From Saccharothrix espanaensis DSM 44229 (GTDB taxonomy: Bacteria > Actinomycetota > Actinomycetes > Mycobacteriales > Pseudonocardiaceae), in assembly GCF_000328705.1 (NCBI RefSeq), contig NC_019673.1, forward strand, positions 7,637,501 to 7,701,500: DNA of 64,000 nucleotides, written 5' to 3'. The notes beneath the pieces were generated by a model. The model was not told the origin of the DNA and made no database searches. It saw only the letters and a program-made list of their open reading frames with translations. Both the position numbers and the translations under genes were made by a program. Positions 55,109 through 63,668 of the stretch are shown one piece after another (within the stretch, counting starts at the first letter, position 1; each line of letters opens with the position of its first letter).

Positions 55109-55831
55109 TCACCCCTGGCGGCGGGCCAACACGTGCAGCCGCGCCGCCACGTCGCGCAGCGGCGACCGGGTCGAGGCGGCCAGTTCGAGCTCGGCCAGCG
55201 CCTCGGCCGCGCCCGGGTTGGACTCCAGCACCGAGCCCGGCACCAGGTCGGACACCACGCCGTGGCCCTGGAGCACCTCCAGCTCCAAGCCCGCGCCGAG
55301 CACCAGCGCCTCCAGCCCGGCCACGTCGAACCGGCGCTGCAACGGCTCACGGGACCCGGCGAGCTGCCCGGACTCGTCGTCCAGCAGCCGCCGCGCGTCC
55401 ACGAGCCGGCCCGCGATCGCGCGGTGCAGCACGGCCGCGTACCGGTTCGCGACCAGCACCGACACAGCGCCACCCGGCGCGACGGCCTTGGCCAGCGCGT
55501 TCAGCGCCACGGCCGCGTCGTCCACGACCTCCAGCAGCCCATGACCGAGCACCAGGTCGGCGGAGGAGTCGGCGTCCAACGCGTCCGTGTCGCCCTGCAC
55601 GGCCGTGATGCGCCCGGTCACACCGGCCTCTGTCGCACGCCTGTGCAGGGTGGCGAGCGCGTTGGGGCTGGGCTCGATCACGGTCACCACGCAACCTGCC
55701 ACAGCGAGTGGAACGGCCCACACACCGCTGCCGCCGCCCACGTCCAGCACCCTGGGCGGTTCCCCGCCACGGCGCCGGCGCGCGGCGGCCAGCTCGGTGT
55801 CGAGCACCCTGTGTACGGCGTCCGGTCGCAT
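55109..55831 (-). CDS. SAM-dependent class I methyltransferase
   Basis: 240 aa. Motif I is RVLDVGGGSGVWAVPLA (residues ~27-43), the acidic motif II is VVTVIEPSPNALATLHR, and DTDALDADSSADLVLGHGLL is the motif III/IV region. A VAPGGAVSVLVANRYA segment follows. The C-terminal part resembles CmoM/SmtA-type tRNA or small-molecule methyltransferases, but the substrate cannot be set. The ATG follows TAGGCT by 8 nt and there is no Shine-Dalgarno. It diverges from parA by 34 nt. Confidence 0.88.
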   Translation of the reverse strand: MRPDAVHRVLDTELAAARRRRGGEPPRVLDVGGGSGVWAVPLAVAGCVVTVIEPSPNALATLHRRATEAGVTGRITAVQGDTDALDADSSADLVLGHGLLEVVDDAAVALNALAKAVAPGGAVSVLVANRYAAVLHRAIAGRLVDARRLLDDESGQLAGSREPLQRRFDVAGLEALVLGAGLELEVLQGHGVVSDLVPGSVLESNPGAAEALAELELAASTRSPLRDVAARLHVLARRQG

Positions 55832-55839
55832 GGCACTAG

Positions 55840-55858
55840 AGCCTAGAGACCGTAGGCT
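55840..55858. promoter_or_regulatory. Symmetric dual -10 element between methyltransferase and parA genes
   Basis: AGCCTA (55840-55845), 7 nt, TAGGCT (55853-55858) is a perfect inverted repeat. Each arm is a TAGGCT -10 for one direction: 7 nt before the parA GTG on the plus strand and 8 nt before the methyltransferase ATG on the minus strand. Both mRNAs would be leaderless, and their polymerases would compete for the same DNA. Confidence 0.6.
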
Positions 55859-55865
55859 GCACTTC

Positions 55866-56711
55866 GTGCATACGGTGGCGGTGCTCAGCCTTAAGGGTGG
55901 CGTGGGGAAGACGACGGTCGCGTTGGGTCTCGCGTCGGCGGCGTTGCGGCGCGGGGTGCGGACGCTGGTCATCGACCTGGATCCGCAGTGCAACGCCACC
56001 TCCACGCTGGAACCCGAAGAGACCGACACCAGCATCTACGACGTTCTGCAGGACCCCACGAGCGACACCGTGCGGGCGGCCATCGCGCCCAGTGCCTGGG
56101 GCGACGGCGTGGACGTCCTGGCCGGTTCGGAGGACGCCGAGCTGCTCAACCACCCCGATCCGGGCGAGTCGCGGCTGGGCCGGCTGCGCGAGGCGCTGCG
56201 GGTGCTGGCCTCCGAGGACGACGCCGAGGAGCCCTACCAGCTGGTCCTGCTGGACTGCCCGCCGTCGCTGGGGCAGCTGACCAGGTCGGCGCTGGTGGCG
56301 GCGGACCGGGCGCTGCTGGTGACCGAGCCCACCATGTTCGCGGTGGCGGGCGTGCAGCGGGCGTTCGAAGCGGTGCAGTCCGAGCGTGAGCACAACGCGG
56401 ACCTCCAGCCGTTGGGCGTCGTGGTGAACCGGGTCCGGCCGCGCTCGCACGAGCACCAGTTCCGGATCGAGGAGCTGCGTGACATCTTCGGGCCGTTGGT
56501 GATGCCCGTGGCGCTGCCGGACCGGTTGGCGGTGCAGCAGGCGCAGGGCGCCTGTATGCCGATCCACGAGTGGGGCACGCCCGGCGCGCGTGAGGTGGCG
56601 TTGGCGTTCAACCTGCTGTTGGCGCGGATACTGCGACTCAGCCGCAGCAGGCGACGCCCCGTGCACGGGGACTTCGACGACGAAGAGATCCAGGAAGCAG
56701 TGGACGCGTGA
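55866..56711 (+). CDS. ParA/Soj-family ATPase (orphan)
   Basis: 281 aa. Deviant Walker A AVLSLKGGVGKTTVALGLA with the signature Lys, VIDLDPQCNATSTLEP (A' motif), LVLLDCPPSLGQLTRSAL (Walker B) and VVVNRVRPRSHEHQF. It is a full-length ParA, but no ParB or parS-like repeat is nearby and this is not an oriC region. It is therefore an orphan, perhaps positioning another cargo. The acidic C-terminus ends DFDDEEIQEAVDA. It overlaps lysE by 4 nt. Confidence 0.92.
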   Translation: MHTVAVLSLKGGVGKTTVALGLASAALRRGVRTLVIDLDPQCNATSTLEPEETDTSIYDVLQDPTSDTVRAAIAPSAWGDGVDVLAGSEDAELLNHPDPGESRLGRLREALRVLASEDDAEEPYQLVLLDCPPSLGQLTRSALVAADRALLVTEPTMFAVAGVQRAFEAVQSEREHNADLQPLGVVVNRVRPRSHEHQFRIEELRDIFGPLVMPVALPDRLAVQQAQGACMPIHEWGTPGAREVALAFNLLLARILRLSRSRRRPVHGDFDDEEIQEAVDA

Positions 56712-57343
56712 GCAGCACCGCGCTGCTGGCGTTCACGGTCACCGCGCTGCTGATGACGATCACGCCCGGCCTCGACACCATGATGTTGTTGCGCATGGTG
56801 GTCGGCGGTGGGCGTAAGACCGGCCTGGTCTGCGGGTTCGGCACGACGCTCGGCTGCCTCGTATGGGGCGCGGCGAGCATCGCGGGGCTGACGGCGCTGT
56901 TGATGGCGTCCCGAGTCGCCTACGACGTGGTGCGGTACGCCGGCGCGGCCTACCTGCTGTGGCTCGGTGGGTCGGCACTGTGGAGGTCGTTGCGCGGCGC
57001 GCGGGTGGACAAGCCCGTGGAAGCACCGCGGATCACACCTGTGCAGGCGTTGCGGGTGGGGTTCACGACAAACCTGCTCAACCCCAAGATCGGCGTGTTC
57101 TACCTGAGCCTCCTTCCGCAGTTCCTGCCCACGTCGGGCGAGACGACGGGGTGGGCGGCGTTGATGGTGGGCATCCACGTCGGCATGGGTCAGGTGTGGC
57201 AGATCGTCGTCGTATGGCTCGCGGGACGTGCCGCGGTGGTGTTGACGCGGCCACGCGTCAAGCAGTGGACGGAGCGCCTTACGGCGTCGGTGTTGGTGGC
57301 GTTCGGGCTGAAGATGGTGTTCGACAGCAGTGCCCGAGGGTGA
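56708..57343 (+). CDS. LysE/RhtB family exporter
   Basis: 211 aa, six membrane helices. The family N-terminus ALLAFTVTALLMTITPGLDTMML and GAAYLLWLGGSALW are present, with VGFTTNLLNPKIGVFYLSLL in the middle. RhtB-type proteins export amino acids or analogues. The GTG overlaps the parA stop (GTGA), and its own end overlaps the nei start by 14 nt, so the genes are coupled. Confidence 0.92.
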   Translation: MSSTALLAFTVTALLMTITPGLDTMMLLRMVVGGGRKTGLVCGFGTTLGCLVWGAASIAGLTALLMASRVAYDVVRYAGAAYLLWLGGSALWRSLRGARVDKPVEAPRITPVQALRVGFTTNLLNPKIGVFYLSLLPQFLPTSGETTGWAALMVGIHVGMGQVWQIVVVWLAGRAAVVLTRPRVKQWTERLTASVLVAFGLKMVFDSSARG

Positions 57344-58124
57344 CACGGTCTACCTGACCGGACGGCGGCTGGATGAAGCGCTGGCCGGGCGGACGTTGGT
57401 GCGCACGGACTTCCGACACCCCCGGCTGGCCACAGTCGACCTCGCCGGGCGGGACGTGGTCGGGGTCGCCACGGTCGGCAAGCACATCCTGACCCGGTTC
57501 TCCGGCGACCTGACGCTGCGCAGCCACCTGCGGATGGACGGGTCGTGGCACCTCTACCGGCCGGGCGACCGGTGGAAGCGGCCCGGTCACCAGGCGCGGG
57601 TGGTGCTGGAGGTGCCGGACCGGCTGGCGGTGGGGTTCGCGCTGCACGACCTGGAGCTGGTGCCGACCGGCGAGGAGTCCCGGCTGGTCGGGCACCTCGG
57701 GCCGGACCTGCTGGGGCCGTGGACGGCGCAGGACGAGGCGGAGGCCGTGGCGCGGCTCACGGCGGATCCGGAGCGTGAGGTTGGTCTCGCGCTGCTCGAC
57801 CAGCGGGTGCTGGCGGGCGTGGGGAACGTCTACAAGTCCGAGGTGTGCTTCCTGCTGGGCGTGTCGCCGTGGACGCCGGTGTCCGGTGTGGACGGTGCCC
57901 GTGCGGTGGCGTTGTCGCGGAAGTTGCTGCTGGCCAACGCGCTGCGACCAGTGCGGAACACGACTGGGTTGATCGGTCGTGGACGTGAGTCCTGGGTGTA
58001 CGAGCGGGCCGGGCGGCCGTGCCTGCGGTGCGGCACACGGGTGCGTGTGGCCGAGCAGGGCGAGGGAGTGCAGGAGCGGACGTCGTACTGGTGCCCGCGC
58101 TGCCAGCCTGGGCCGATCGCTTAG
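57330..58124 (+). CDS. nei: Nei-type DNA glycosylase / endonuclease VIII
   Basis: 264 aa. Removes oxidised pyrimidines. After Met removal, Pro2 and Glu3 ([14 protein letters not shown]) are the catalytic pair. The H2TH region reads [20 protein letters not shown], with [19 protein letters not shown] following, and the zinc finger is complete: [15 protein letters not shown] and [11 protein letters not shown]. It matches actinobacterial Nei2 type. Its stop codon overlaps the candidate -10 of pyrD. Confidence 0.94.
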   Translation: MPEGDTVYLTGRRLDEALAGRTLVRTDFRHPRLATVDLAGRDVVGVATVGKHILTRFSGDLTLRSHLRMDGSWHLYRPGDRWKRPGHQARVVLEVPDRLAVGFALHDLELVPTGEESRLVGHLGPDLLGPWTAQDEAEAVARLTADPEREVGLALLDQRVLAGVGNVYKSEVCFLLGVSPWTPVSGVDGARAVALSRKLLLANALRPVRNTTGLIGRGRESWVYERAGRPCLRCGTRVRVAEQGEGVQERTSYWCPRCQPGPIA

Positions 58125-58127
58125 GGT
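58122..58127 (+). promoter_or_regulatory. Candidate -10 (TAGGGT) of pyrD
   Basis: TAGGGT begins at the nei stop codon and lies 7 nt before the pyrD GTG, with no Shine-Dalgarno, so pyrD may be made from a leaderless transcript as well as by read-through. Confidence 0.5.
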
Positions 58128-58134
58128 TACTGCC

Positions 58135-59157
58135 GTGGTCTACAAGAGCGTGGTGCGCAAGACGTTGTTCCGGATGCACGGCGGGGACGCGGAGCGCATC
58201 CACGAGACCACACTGCGCGCGATGACGGTGTTGAGCCCGGCGGCGCGGCTCGTGCGCCGTAAGGCCGTCGGTGAGCGCACAGTGTTCGGGGTGCGTTTCC
58301 CCAACCCGGTTGGACTCGCTGCGGGACTGGACAAGAACGGGCGCGCGCTGCCGTCGTGGAGCGCGCTCGGGTTCGGGTTCGTGGAGGTCGGCACGGTCAC
58401 CCGGCACCCACAGCCGGGCAACCCGAAGCCGAGGCTGTTCCGGCTGCGGGACAGCGAGGCGATCATCAACCGGATGGGGTTCAACAACGAGGGCGCGGCG
58501 GCGTTGGCGAGCCGTCTGGACCGGCTGGGGCCGCTGTCCGTGCCGCTGGGGATCAGTCTGGGCAAGTCCAAGGTCACGCCGGTCGAAGAGGCCGTGGAGG
58601 ACTACCGGGCGTCGCTGCGGGCGCTGTACCGGCACGGCGACTACTTCGCCGTGAACATCAGTTCGCCCAACACGCCGGGCCTGCGCAGCTTGCAGGACCG
58701 CAAGGCGCTCGCGGAACTCCTGTCGGCGTTGAACGAGACGTCCGCCGCCCTGGCCGGGGCCGCCGCGAGCAAGCCGCTGCTGGTGAAGATCGCGCCCGAC
58801 CTGACCGACGAGGCGATCGGTGAACTGCTGGAGGTCTGCGCGGTGCACCGGGTCGCCGGGTTGATCGCGACCAACACCACCCTGTCGAGGGACGGGCTCG
58901 CGCCGGCGGACCAGGCGCTCGCGGGCGAGGCGGGCGGGTTGAGCGGCCGGCCGCTGGCCGAGCGGGCGCGCGAGGTGGTGCGGTTCGTGAGCCGGGAGAC
59001 GGGCGGGAAGCTGCCGATCATCGGGGTCGGCGGGATCGCGTCGGTGGATGACGCGAAGCGGATGATGGACGCCGGCGCGAGCCTCCTCCAGCTCTACACG
59101 GGCTTCATCTACGAGGGTCCGGGGCTGGTCCGCAGGATCGCCCGCTCACTCGTCTAG
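58135..59157 (+). CDS. pyrD: Dihydroorotate dehydrogenase (quinone), class 2
   Basis: 340 aa. Oxidises dihydroorotate in pyrimidine synthesis at the membrane. The N-terminal helices ([20 protein letters not shown]) are the class 2 membrane extension. FMN-site motifs are [45 protein letters not shown] (class 2 Ser in place of Cys), [19 protein letters not shown] and [20 protein letters not shown]. The adjacent permease for uracil fits a pyrimidine theme. Confidence 0.96.
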   Translation: MVYKSVVRKTLFRMHGGDAERIHETTLRAMTVLSPAARLVRRKAVGERTVFGVRFPNPVGLAAGLDKNGRALPSWSALGFGFVEVGTVTRHPQPGNPKPRLFRLRDSEAIINRMGFNNEGAAALASRLDRLGPLSVPLGISLGKSKVTPVEEAVEDYRASLRALYRHGDYFAVNISSPNTPGLRSLQDRKALAELLSALNETSAALAGAAASKPLLVKIAPDLTDEAIGELLEVCAVHRVAGLIATNTTLSRDGLAPADQALAGEAGGLSGRPLAERAREVVRFVSRETGGKLPIIGVGGIASVDDAKRMMDAGASLLQLYTGFIYEGPGLVRRIARSLV

Positions 59158-59210
59158 GCTTTTTCGTACACGATCGAGACCGGCACGCAAACGCTTGCAC
59201 TGAGAAGGAA

Positions 59211-59230
59211 CGCCTCGTAGGCGGGTTTTT
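59211..59230 (+). terminator. Small intrinsic terminator after pyrD
   Basis: CGCCT-CGT-AGGCG followed by GGTTTTT, 54 nt past the pyrD stop. The stem is short (5 bp), but the T-run is real. Confidence 0.5.
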
Positions 59231-59285
59231 CCCGGAAGCCATGGTCCGGGGCGGCGGCGGGTGAGCCGGGCGGCGGCGGGCTGGG

Positions 59286-60530
59286 TCAGATTCGGCGGGC
59301 GGCGCGCAGCCAGCGCATGATCGGGTGCAGGATCACGACCAGGAGCGAGCCCCAGACCAGGCCGCCCAGCTCCATGTTGCCGAGCTTCAGCGTCAGGTCG
59401 CCGACGCCCGCGACCAGTGCCGCGCCGCCGACCAGGGCGTTGCCGGGGTTGGCGAGGTCGACCCGGTTGTCCATCCAGATGCGCACGCCGACCAGCGTGA
59501 TCAGGCCGAGCAGGACCAGCGTCGCGCCGCCGACCACGCCCGGCGGGATGGTGCCGAGGGCCGCGGTGGCCTTCGGCGAGAACGCGAGCAGGATCGCCAT
59601 CACGCCGGTCACGGCGTACGCGGCGGTGGAGTACACCTTCGTCACGCCCATCGCTCCGATGTTCTCGGAGTAGGTCGTGGTGCCGGGGGCGCCGCCGAAA
59701 CCCGCGAGGGTCGTGGACAGGCCGTTGGCGATGATCGAGTCGCCGACGCTGCCGTCCAGGTTGCGGCCGGTGAGTCCCGCGACGGCTTTGACGTGGCCGA
59801 CGTTCTCCGCGACCAGGACGATCACGACCGGCAGGATCAGCAGGGTGACCGACGGGCGCAGCTCCGGGGCGTGCAACGTGGGAAAGCCGAACCAGGCGGC
59901 GTTCGCGACCGGGGCGGTGTCCACGATGCCGAGGACGAAGCCGAGGACCCAGCCCACGACCACGCCGAGGAGGACCGAGAAGCGGAAGAACAGCCTGCGG
60001 CCGAGGACGCCGCAGAGCAGGATTATGCCCATCGCGACCACGGCCGGTAGGGGTTGCTCGGCGAACGAGGACGCCGCGCGGTGCGACAGGTTCAACCCGA
60101 TCAGGATCACGACCGCGCCGGTGACCACCGGGGGCATCACCGATTCGAGCAGCCGGACGCCGAGGGCCTTCACCGCCACCCCGATGATGATCACCAGGAG
60201 GCCGGCCGCGACGATGCCGCCGAGCTGGGCGGCGATGCCTTCGCTGCGGGCGGCCTGGAGCGGGGCGATGAAGGCGAAGGACGCGCCGAGGTAGCTGGGG
60301 ACGCGGTTGCGCGTGATGATCAGGAAGAGCAGCGTGCCGACGCCCGAGAAGAGCAGGGTGGTGCCGACCGGCAGGCCGGTGGCGGCGGGGACGAGGATCG
60401 TGGCACCGGCCATCGCGACCAGGTGCTGGGCACCGAAGCCGATGGTGAGTGGCCAGCTGAGTCGCTCCTGCGGGCTGACCGCGTCACCGTCGGTGGTGCG
60501 GCCATCGCCGTGCACGGTCCACAACGCCAC
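59286..60530 (-). CDS. Uracil/xanthine permease family (NCS2, UraA-like)
   Basis: 414 aa, 14-helix NCS2 fold. Family landmarks are GFGAQHLVAMAGATILVP near residue 32, SYLGASFAFIAPL, LPVVIVLVAENVGHVKAV (substrate Glu region) and GFGGAPGTTTYSENIGAMGVT. The last motif is typical of uracil rather than xanthine carriers. GGGGGAGGG lies 6 nt before the GTG. It is convergent with pyrD, consistent with pyrimidine salvage and synthesis side by side. Confidence 0.93.
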   Translation of the reverse strand: MALWTVHGDGRTTDGDAVSPQERLSWPLTIGFGAQHLVAMAGATILVPAATGLPVGTTLLFSGVGTLLFLIITRNRVPSYLGASFAFIAPLQAARSEGIAAQLGGIVAAGLLVIIIGVAVKALGVRLLESVMPPVVTGAVVILIGLNLSHRAASSFAEQPLPAVVAMGIILLCGVLGRRLFFRFSVLLGVVVGWVLGFVLGIVDTAPVANAAWFGFPTLHAPELRPSVTLLILPVVIVLVAENVGHVKAVAGLTGRNLDGSVGDSIIANGLSTTLAGFGGAPGTTTYSENIGAMGVTKVYSTAAYAVTGVMAILLAFSPKATAALGTIPPGVVGGATLVLLGLITLVGVRIWMDNRVDLANPGNALVGGAALVAGVGDLTLKLGNMELGGLVWGSLLVVILHPIMRWLRAARRI

Positions 60531-61043
60531 TCAATGCCCTCCCCCGGCGACCAAGGCCGAACGCCGCTGTTCGACTCAGGGATCCTGCCACGCCATGTAG
60601 TGGGCGAGGCCAGATAACGGTCTGATAATCACACGATTGCAGCAGGGAATACCAGACCACCGAGCACATCAGCCCAGCGCAACTACCCAACGTGACCCAA
60701 GCGCCGTTCGTGCGGATGGCCCCAGCCTGGCACACCGCAGACCTCGGGCCTCGACCACCCCGAGGGCCTCAGACGACTACGGCCTGTCGCCTGACTGGGG
60801 CCGCGCGGAACTAGAGACGCGACGTGCAGCAGGCCGACCGGAACGGTTCGGAGATCCGCCGCCCGCCACACGGCCCGTTCGGGCACACGCCACCGCGAAC
60901 GTGCTCCGACAACCCCGCGCACTGGCACGCAAGGTCGACGCGGACGCAGCGGCGCGGCAGGCGGCAGTGGCGCGGCGGCGGTGAGCTGCCGCACGGCGCG
61001 CGGCGGCCGGGCATCGCCGCACGGGCGGCGTGGCGGGGGTTGG
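60531..61043. other. 513-nt intergenic region, no supported gene
   Basis: Upstream of uraA an AT-richer patch carries an inverted repeat GGTCTG ... CAGACC (60617-60656, 28-nt spacer) that may be a leader structure or regulator site. From about 60680 to 61000 three frames are open on both strands, but none shows a convincing protein pattern or start; the DNA may hold a decayed gene. Confidence 0.5.
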
Positions 61044-61871
61044 TCAGGGGGATTCTGGGCGGGTCCAGTGGGAGATGTCTCGCAGGGCTGAGGCCAGACC
61101 TGCCAGGTGGTCCGTGGCGTCGCCCAAGACCTGGCGGGGGTTGGAGGCGGTGCTTTCCGCCAGGACCCGGCCCGCTGCGGCCACCAGGCCGCAGTAGCCC
61201 TCTACGCCTTCGTCCAGTTGGGCCCTCAAGCGGTGGACCCCGTCCACCAGTGGGCCGCGGTCCAGGGGTGGGGCGGTGTCCCTGGCTCGTTCTACGGCCT
61301 GCAACTGGTGCGACACGGCCCTGATCGCGGCGGACGCTTCGGTTCCCGTCGCCCTCGCTTGGGCCACCGAGTCGGTCGGCACCGAGGTCAGGGCTGCCGA
61401 GTCCAGCTGCCGCAGCAGCTCTCGGAGGGTGTCTTCCGCGTCTTCCAGGCGCTCCATCGGCTGCCTCGCCGCCGAACTCCTGGCCGGCAGCGGGGTGCGC
61501 ACGGGGGCCAGGGCCAGTTGTCGGCGGGCCGTGTCGATCTCGCGCATCTTCGACTTCGTGCGCACGGCCAGCACTCCCGTGCCGGCCAGGCCGATCGCCG
61601 CTATCACGCCCGGCGCCGACGGCAGGGCGCCCACCAGGGTGAGGGTCCCGACCACCGCGAGGATGGCCAGGACGATCAACCAGAACGTGAGCACCCGACT
61701 CGACCGGCGGTACCGCCGGTCGAGTTTGGCGCGTGGGTCGTTCCAGGCGGACAACCGCCGTTTCACCTGGTCCGCGAGTTGTCCTTGGAGCTGGCCGTGC
61801 ACCGCGCCACCGACGATCTGGGCGATCTCACCGGCCACTCTCCGCCGGGGATCCATCCTCGGATGATCCAT
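61044..61871 (-). CDS. pspM: PspM-like envelope stress membrane protein
   Basis: 275 aa. Two adjacent membrane helices lie at about residues 62-102 (VLTFWLIVLAILAVVGTLTL, APGVIAAIGLAGTGVLAV). They are flanked by an N-terminal amphipathic part (RVAGEIAQIVGGAVHGQLQG) and a long C-terminal helical domain. It follows pspA by 13 nt, as the Rv2743c-type gene does in mycobacteria, where the membrane partner helps tether or tune PspA. ATG at 61871 is chosen; GTG at 61880 is an alternative. Confidence 0.82.
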   Translation of the reverse strand: MDHPRMDPRRRVAGEIAQIVGGAVHGQLQGQLADQVKRRLSAWNDPRAKLDRRYRRSSRVLTFWLIVLAILAVVGTLTLVGALPSAPGVIAAIGLAGTGVLAVRTKSKMREIDTARRQLALAPVRTPLPARSSAARQPMERLEDAEDTLRELLRQLDSAALTSVPTDSVAQARATGTEASAAIRAVSHQLQAVERARDTAPPLDRGPLVDGVHRLRAQLDEGVEGYCGLVAAAGRVLAESTASNPRQVLGDATDHLAGLASALRDISHWTRPESP

Positions 61872-61884
61872 CGCGGACACGCCC

Positions 61885-62772
61885 TCAGCCCTGGCTCGCG
61901 GGCGGGTTCTGCTGCGGGAGCTGCTGGGTCTGCTGCGGCGCGCTCTGCGGGGTGCTCTGCGCCTGCTGCTGGACGCGCTGCTGGATCTCCTGCTGGATGC
62001 TCGCCGCCGCGCTGCCGGGCTTGGCAGCGGTGACCTCGCCGGCGACGCTGCCGCCGCGCATGGACGCGCGGATCTGCTCCAGCCGCGACGAGCCGGCCAT
62101 CTGGGTGGTCGACTGCTGCACTTCCAGCATCCGGCCCTGCACCGAGTTCTGGGCGAGCTCCGCCGAGCCGAGGGCGGTGGTGTACCGCTTCTCGATCTTG
62201 TCGCGGACCTCTTCCAGCGACGGCGTGTTGGCGGGCGCGGCGAGCTCGGACATCTGGCGCAGCGACGCGGAGACCTGCTCCTGCATCTTGGCCTGCTCCA
62301 GCTGGCTGAGCAGCTTGGTGCGCTCGGCGAGCTTCTGCTGCAGCACCATCGCGTTGCGCTCGACGGCCTGCTTCGCCTGGGTCGCCGCCTGCAGCGACTG
62401 GTCGTGCAGGGTCTTGAGGTCCTCGATGCTCTGCTCGGCGGTGACGAGCTGGGTCGCGAACGACGTGGCCGCGTTCTCGAACTCCTGGGCCCGCTGCTCG
62501 TCGCCCTTGGCCCGCGCCTCGTCGGCGAGGACGAGCGCCTGGCGTGCGGACGCCTGGAGCTTCTCGACCTCACCGAGCTGCCGGTTGAGCTTCATCTCCA
62601 GCTGGCGCTGGTTGCCGATCACCGCGGCGGCCTGCTGCGACAGCGCCTGGTGCTGCCGCTGCGCCTCCTCGATGGCCTGCTGGATCTGCACCTTCGGGTC
62701 GGCGTGCTCGTCGATCTTGGACGAAAAAGCCGCCATGAAGTACTTCCATGCCTTCACGAAAGGGTTGGCCAT
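61885..62772 (-). CDS. pspA: Phage shock protein A (PspA/IM30 family)
   Basis: 295 aa. ESCRT-III-like membrane-remodelling protein. The N-terminal amphipathic helix is present ([20 protein letters not shown]), followed by long coiled-coil helices ([40 protein letters not shown]). The C-terminus is a Gln/Pro-rich tail ([13 protein letters not shown]) longer than in E. coli. GGAG lies directly upstream of the ATG. It protects the membrane under stress, and its transcription may be activated by ClgR encoded upstream. Confidence 0.95.
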   Translation of the reverse strand: MANPFVKAWKYFMAAFSSKIDEHADPKVQIQQAIEEAQRQHQALSQQAAAVIGNQRQLEMKLNRQLGEVEKLQASARQALVLADEARAKGDEQRAQEFENAATSFATQLVTAEQSIEDLKTLHDQSLQAATQAKQAVERNAMVLQQKLAERTKLLSQLEQAKMQEQVSASLRQMSELAAPANTPSLEEVRDKIEKRYTTALGSAELAQNSVQGRMLEVQQSTTQMAGSSRLEQIRASMRGGSVAGEVTAAKPGSAAASIQQEIQQRVQQQAQSTPQSAPQQTQQLPQQNPPASQG

Positions 62773-63040
62773 CTCCTACGCCTGCCTTCTCCGCACTATC
62801 CCTGGCTCGCGCTCGTGATTGGCAACGACCCGGTGCCGGTGTTGGTTCCATCGTGTCAGTTGTCCCGTGCCTCTTCCACCGACCTGGGGAGATATCCGGG
62901 TTCACCCTGAGTCACCCCTGAAACTTCGGTCGGCACGGTAATCCTGCCCGCCCCGCACCGGGGTGGACGCGGCGACCCCGCGCGCGGTTGCCAACTCGTT
63001 GCAGTGTGCCGCGGGCCGGGACGTGGGGTGCTCATGCCGA

Positions 63041-63071
63041 GAAGCCGAGCCGGACGGACCGGCTCGGCTTC
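63041..63071 (-). terminator. Terminator after clgR
   Basis: GAAGCCGAGCCGG (63041-63053) and CCGGCTCGGCTTC (63059-63071) form a perfect 13-bp stem with a 5-nt loop, 19 nt after the clgR stop. The rest of the 317-nt gap to pspA shows no gene, so pspA likely has its own promoter there. Confidence 0.88.
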
Positions 63072-63089
63072 GGACGTGGGCCGCTCGGG

Positions 63090-63512
63090 TTATGCCGCCA
63101 CCACGGCGCCGCGCGGTTTGCCGATCGCCGTGGACAGCCGGTGCGTGAGCATCGGCTGCAGCCGCAGGTCGGACAGGTCGTTGCCGATGACGGCGGGCAC
63201 CAGGGTGCCGCCTTCGAGGCTCGGCGCGGCGGGCTGCGCGCGCTCGGTGAGCTCGGCCGGGCTGGTCACCGGCTGCTGGACGGCACCGATGTCCGAGGCG
63301 ACCAGGTGGAGTAGTTGGTACAGGGGCAGGTCCAACGCCTCGCAGATGGCGGCCAGCAGCTCGCTGGACGCCTCCTTGCGGCCACGCTCCACCTCGGACA
63401 GGTACCCCAGGCTCACGCGGGCGGTCCTGGAGACCTCGCGCAGCGTGCGGCGTTGGGTGGTGCGGGCATGGCGGAGCCGATCACCGATCGCCTCGCGTAG
63501 CAGCACGGTCAT
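63090..63512 (-). CDS. clgR: ClgR-type XRE transcriptional activator
   Basis: 140 aa. The Cro/C1-type HTH is near the N-terminus ([60 protein letters not shown]). ClgR activates clp protease and psp genes in actinobacteria. GGAAGGAGG lies before the ATG. The order cinA-clgR-pspA-pspM matches mycobacteria. The C-terminus ends [12 protein letters not shown]; terminal Ala residues are how Streptomyces ClgR is made a Clp substrate, which fits here. Confidence 0.92.
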   Translation of the reverse strand: MTVLLREAIGDRLRHARTTQRRTLREVSRTARVSLGYLSEVERGRKEASSELLAAICEALDLPLYQLLHLVASDIGAVQQPVTSPAELTERAQPAAPSLEGGTLVPAVIGNDLSDLRLQPMLTHRLSTAIGKPRGAVVAA

Positions 63513-63597
63513 CGCGCGCCTCCTTCCGGCCGGCCGTGCCACCACGTTACCGACCCGTCCCGTCGACGGGCAGTGACTTCCGGACACGTCCGCCAAG

Positions 63598-63617
63598 GGC
63601 GAACGAGTGAACTCGCC
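63598..63617. promoter_or_regulatory. Imperfect palindrome upstream of clgR
   Basis: GGCGAACGAGTGAACTCGCC, with core CGAGTGAACTCG, lies 86 nt before the clgR start. It contains GCGAAC, as in ClgR-type sites, so autoregulation is possible. Confidence 0.4.
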
Positions 63618-63668
63618 GGTAAGTTCCCGGTCGGACGCCCGGGGGCGGGCGGGATCGCCCTGGTCACA

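Noticed and set aside
60637-60984. Open frames on both strands upstream of pspM
   Set aside because: None has a convincing start, composition or homology; reported as intergenic.
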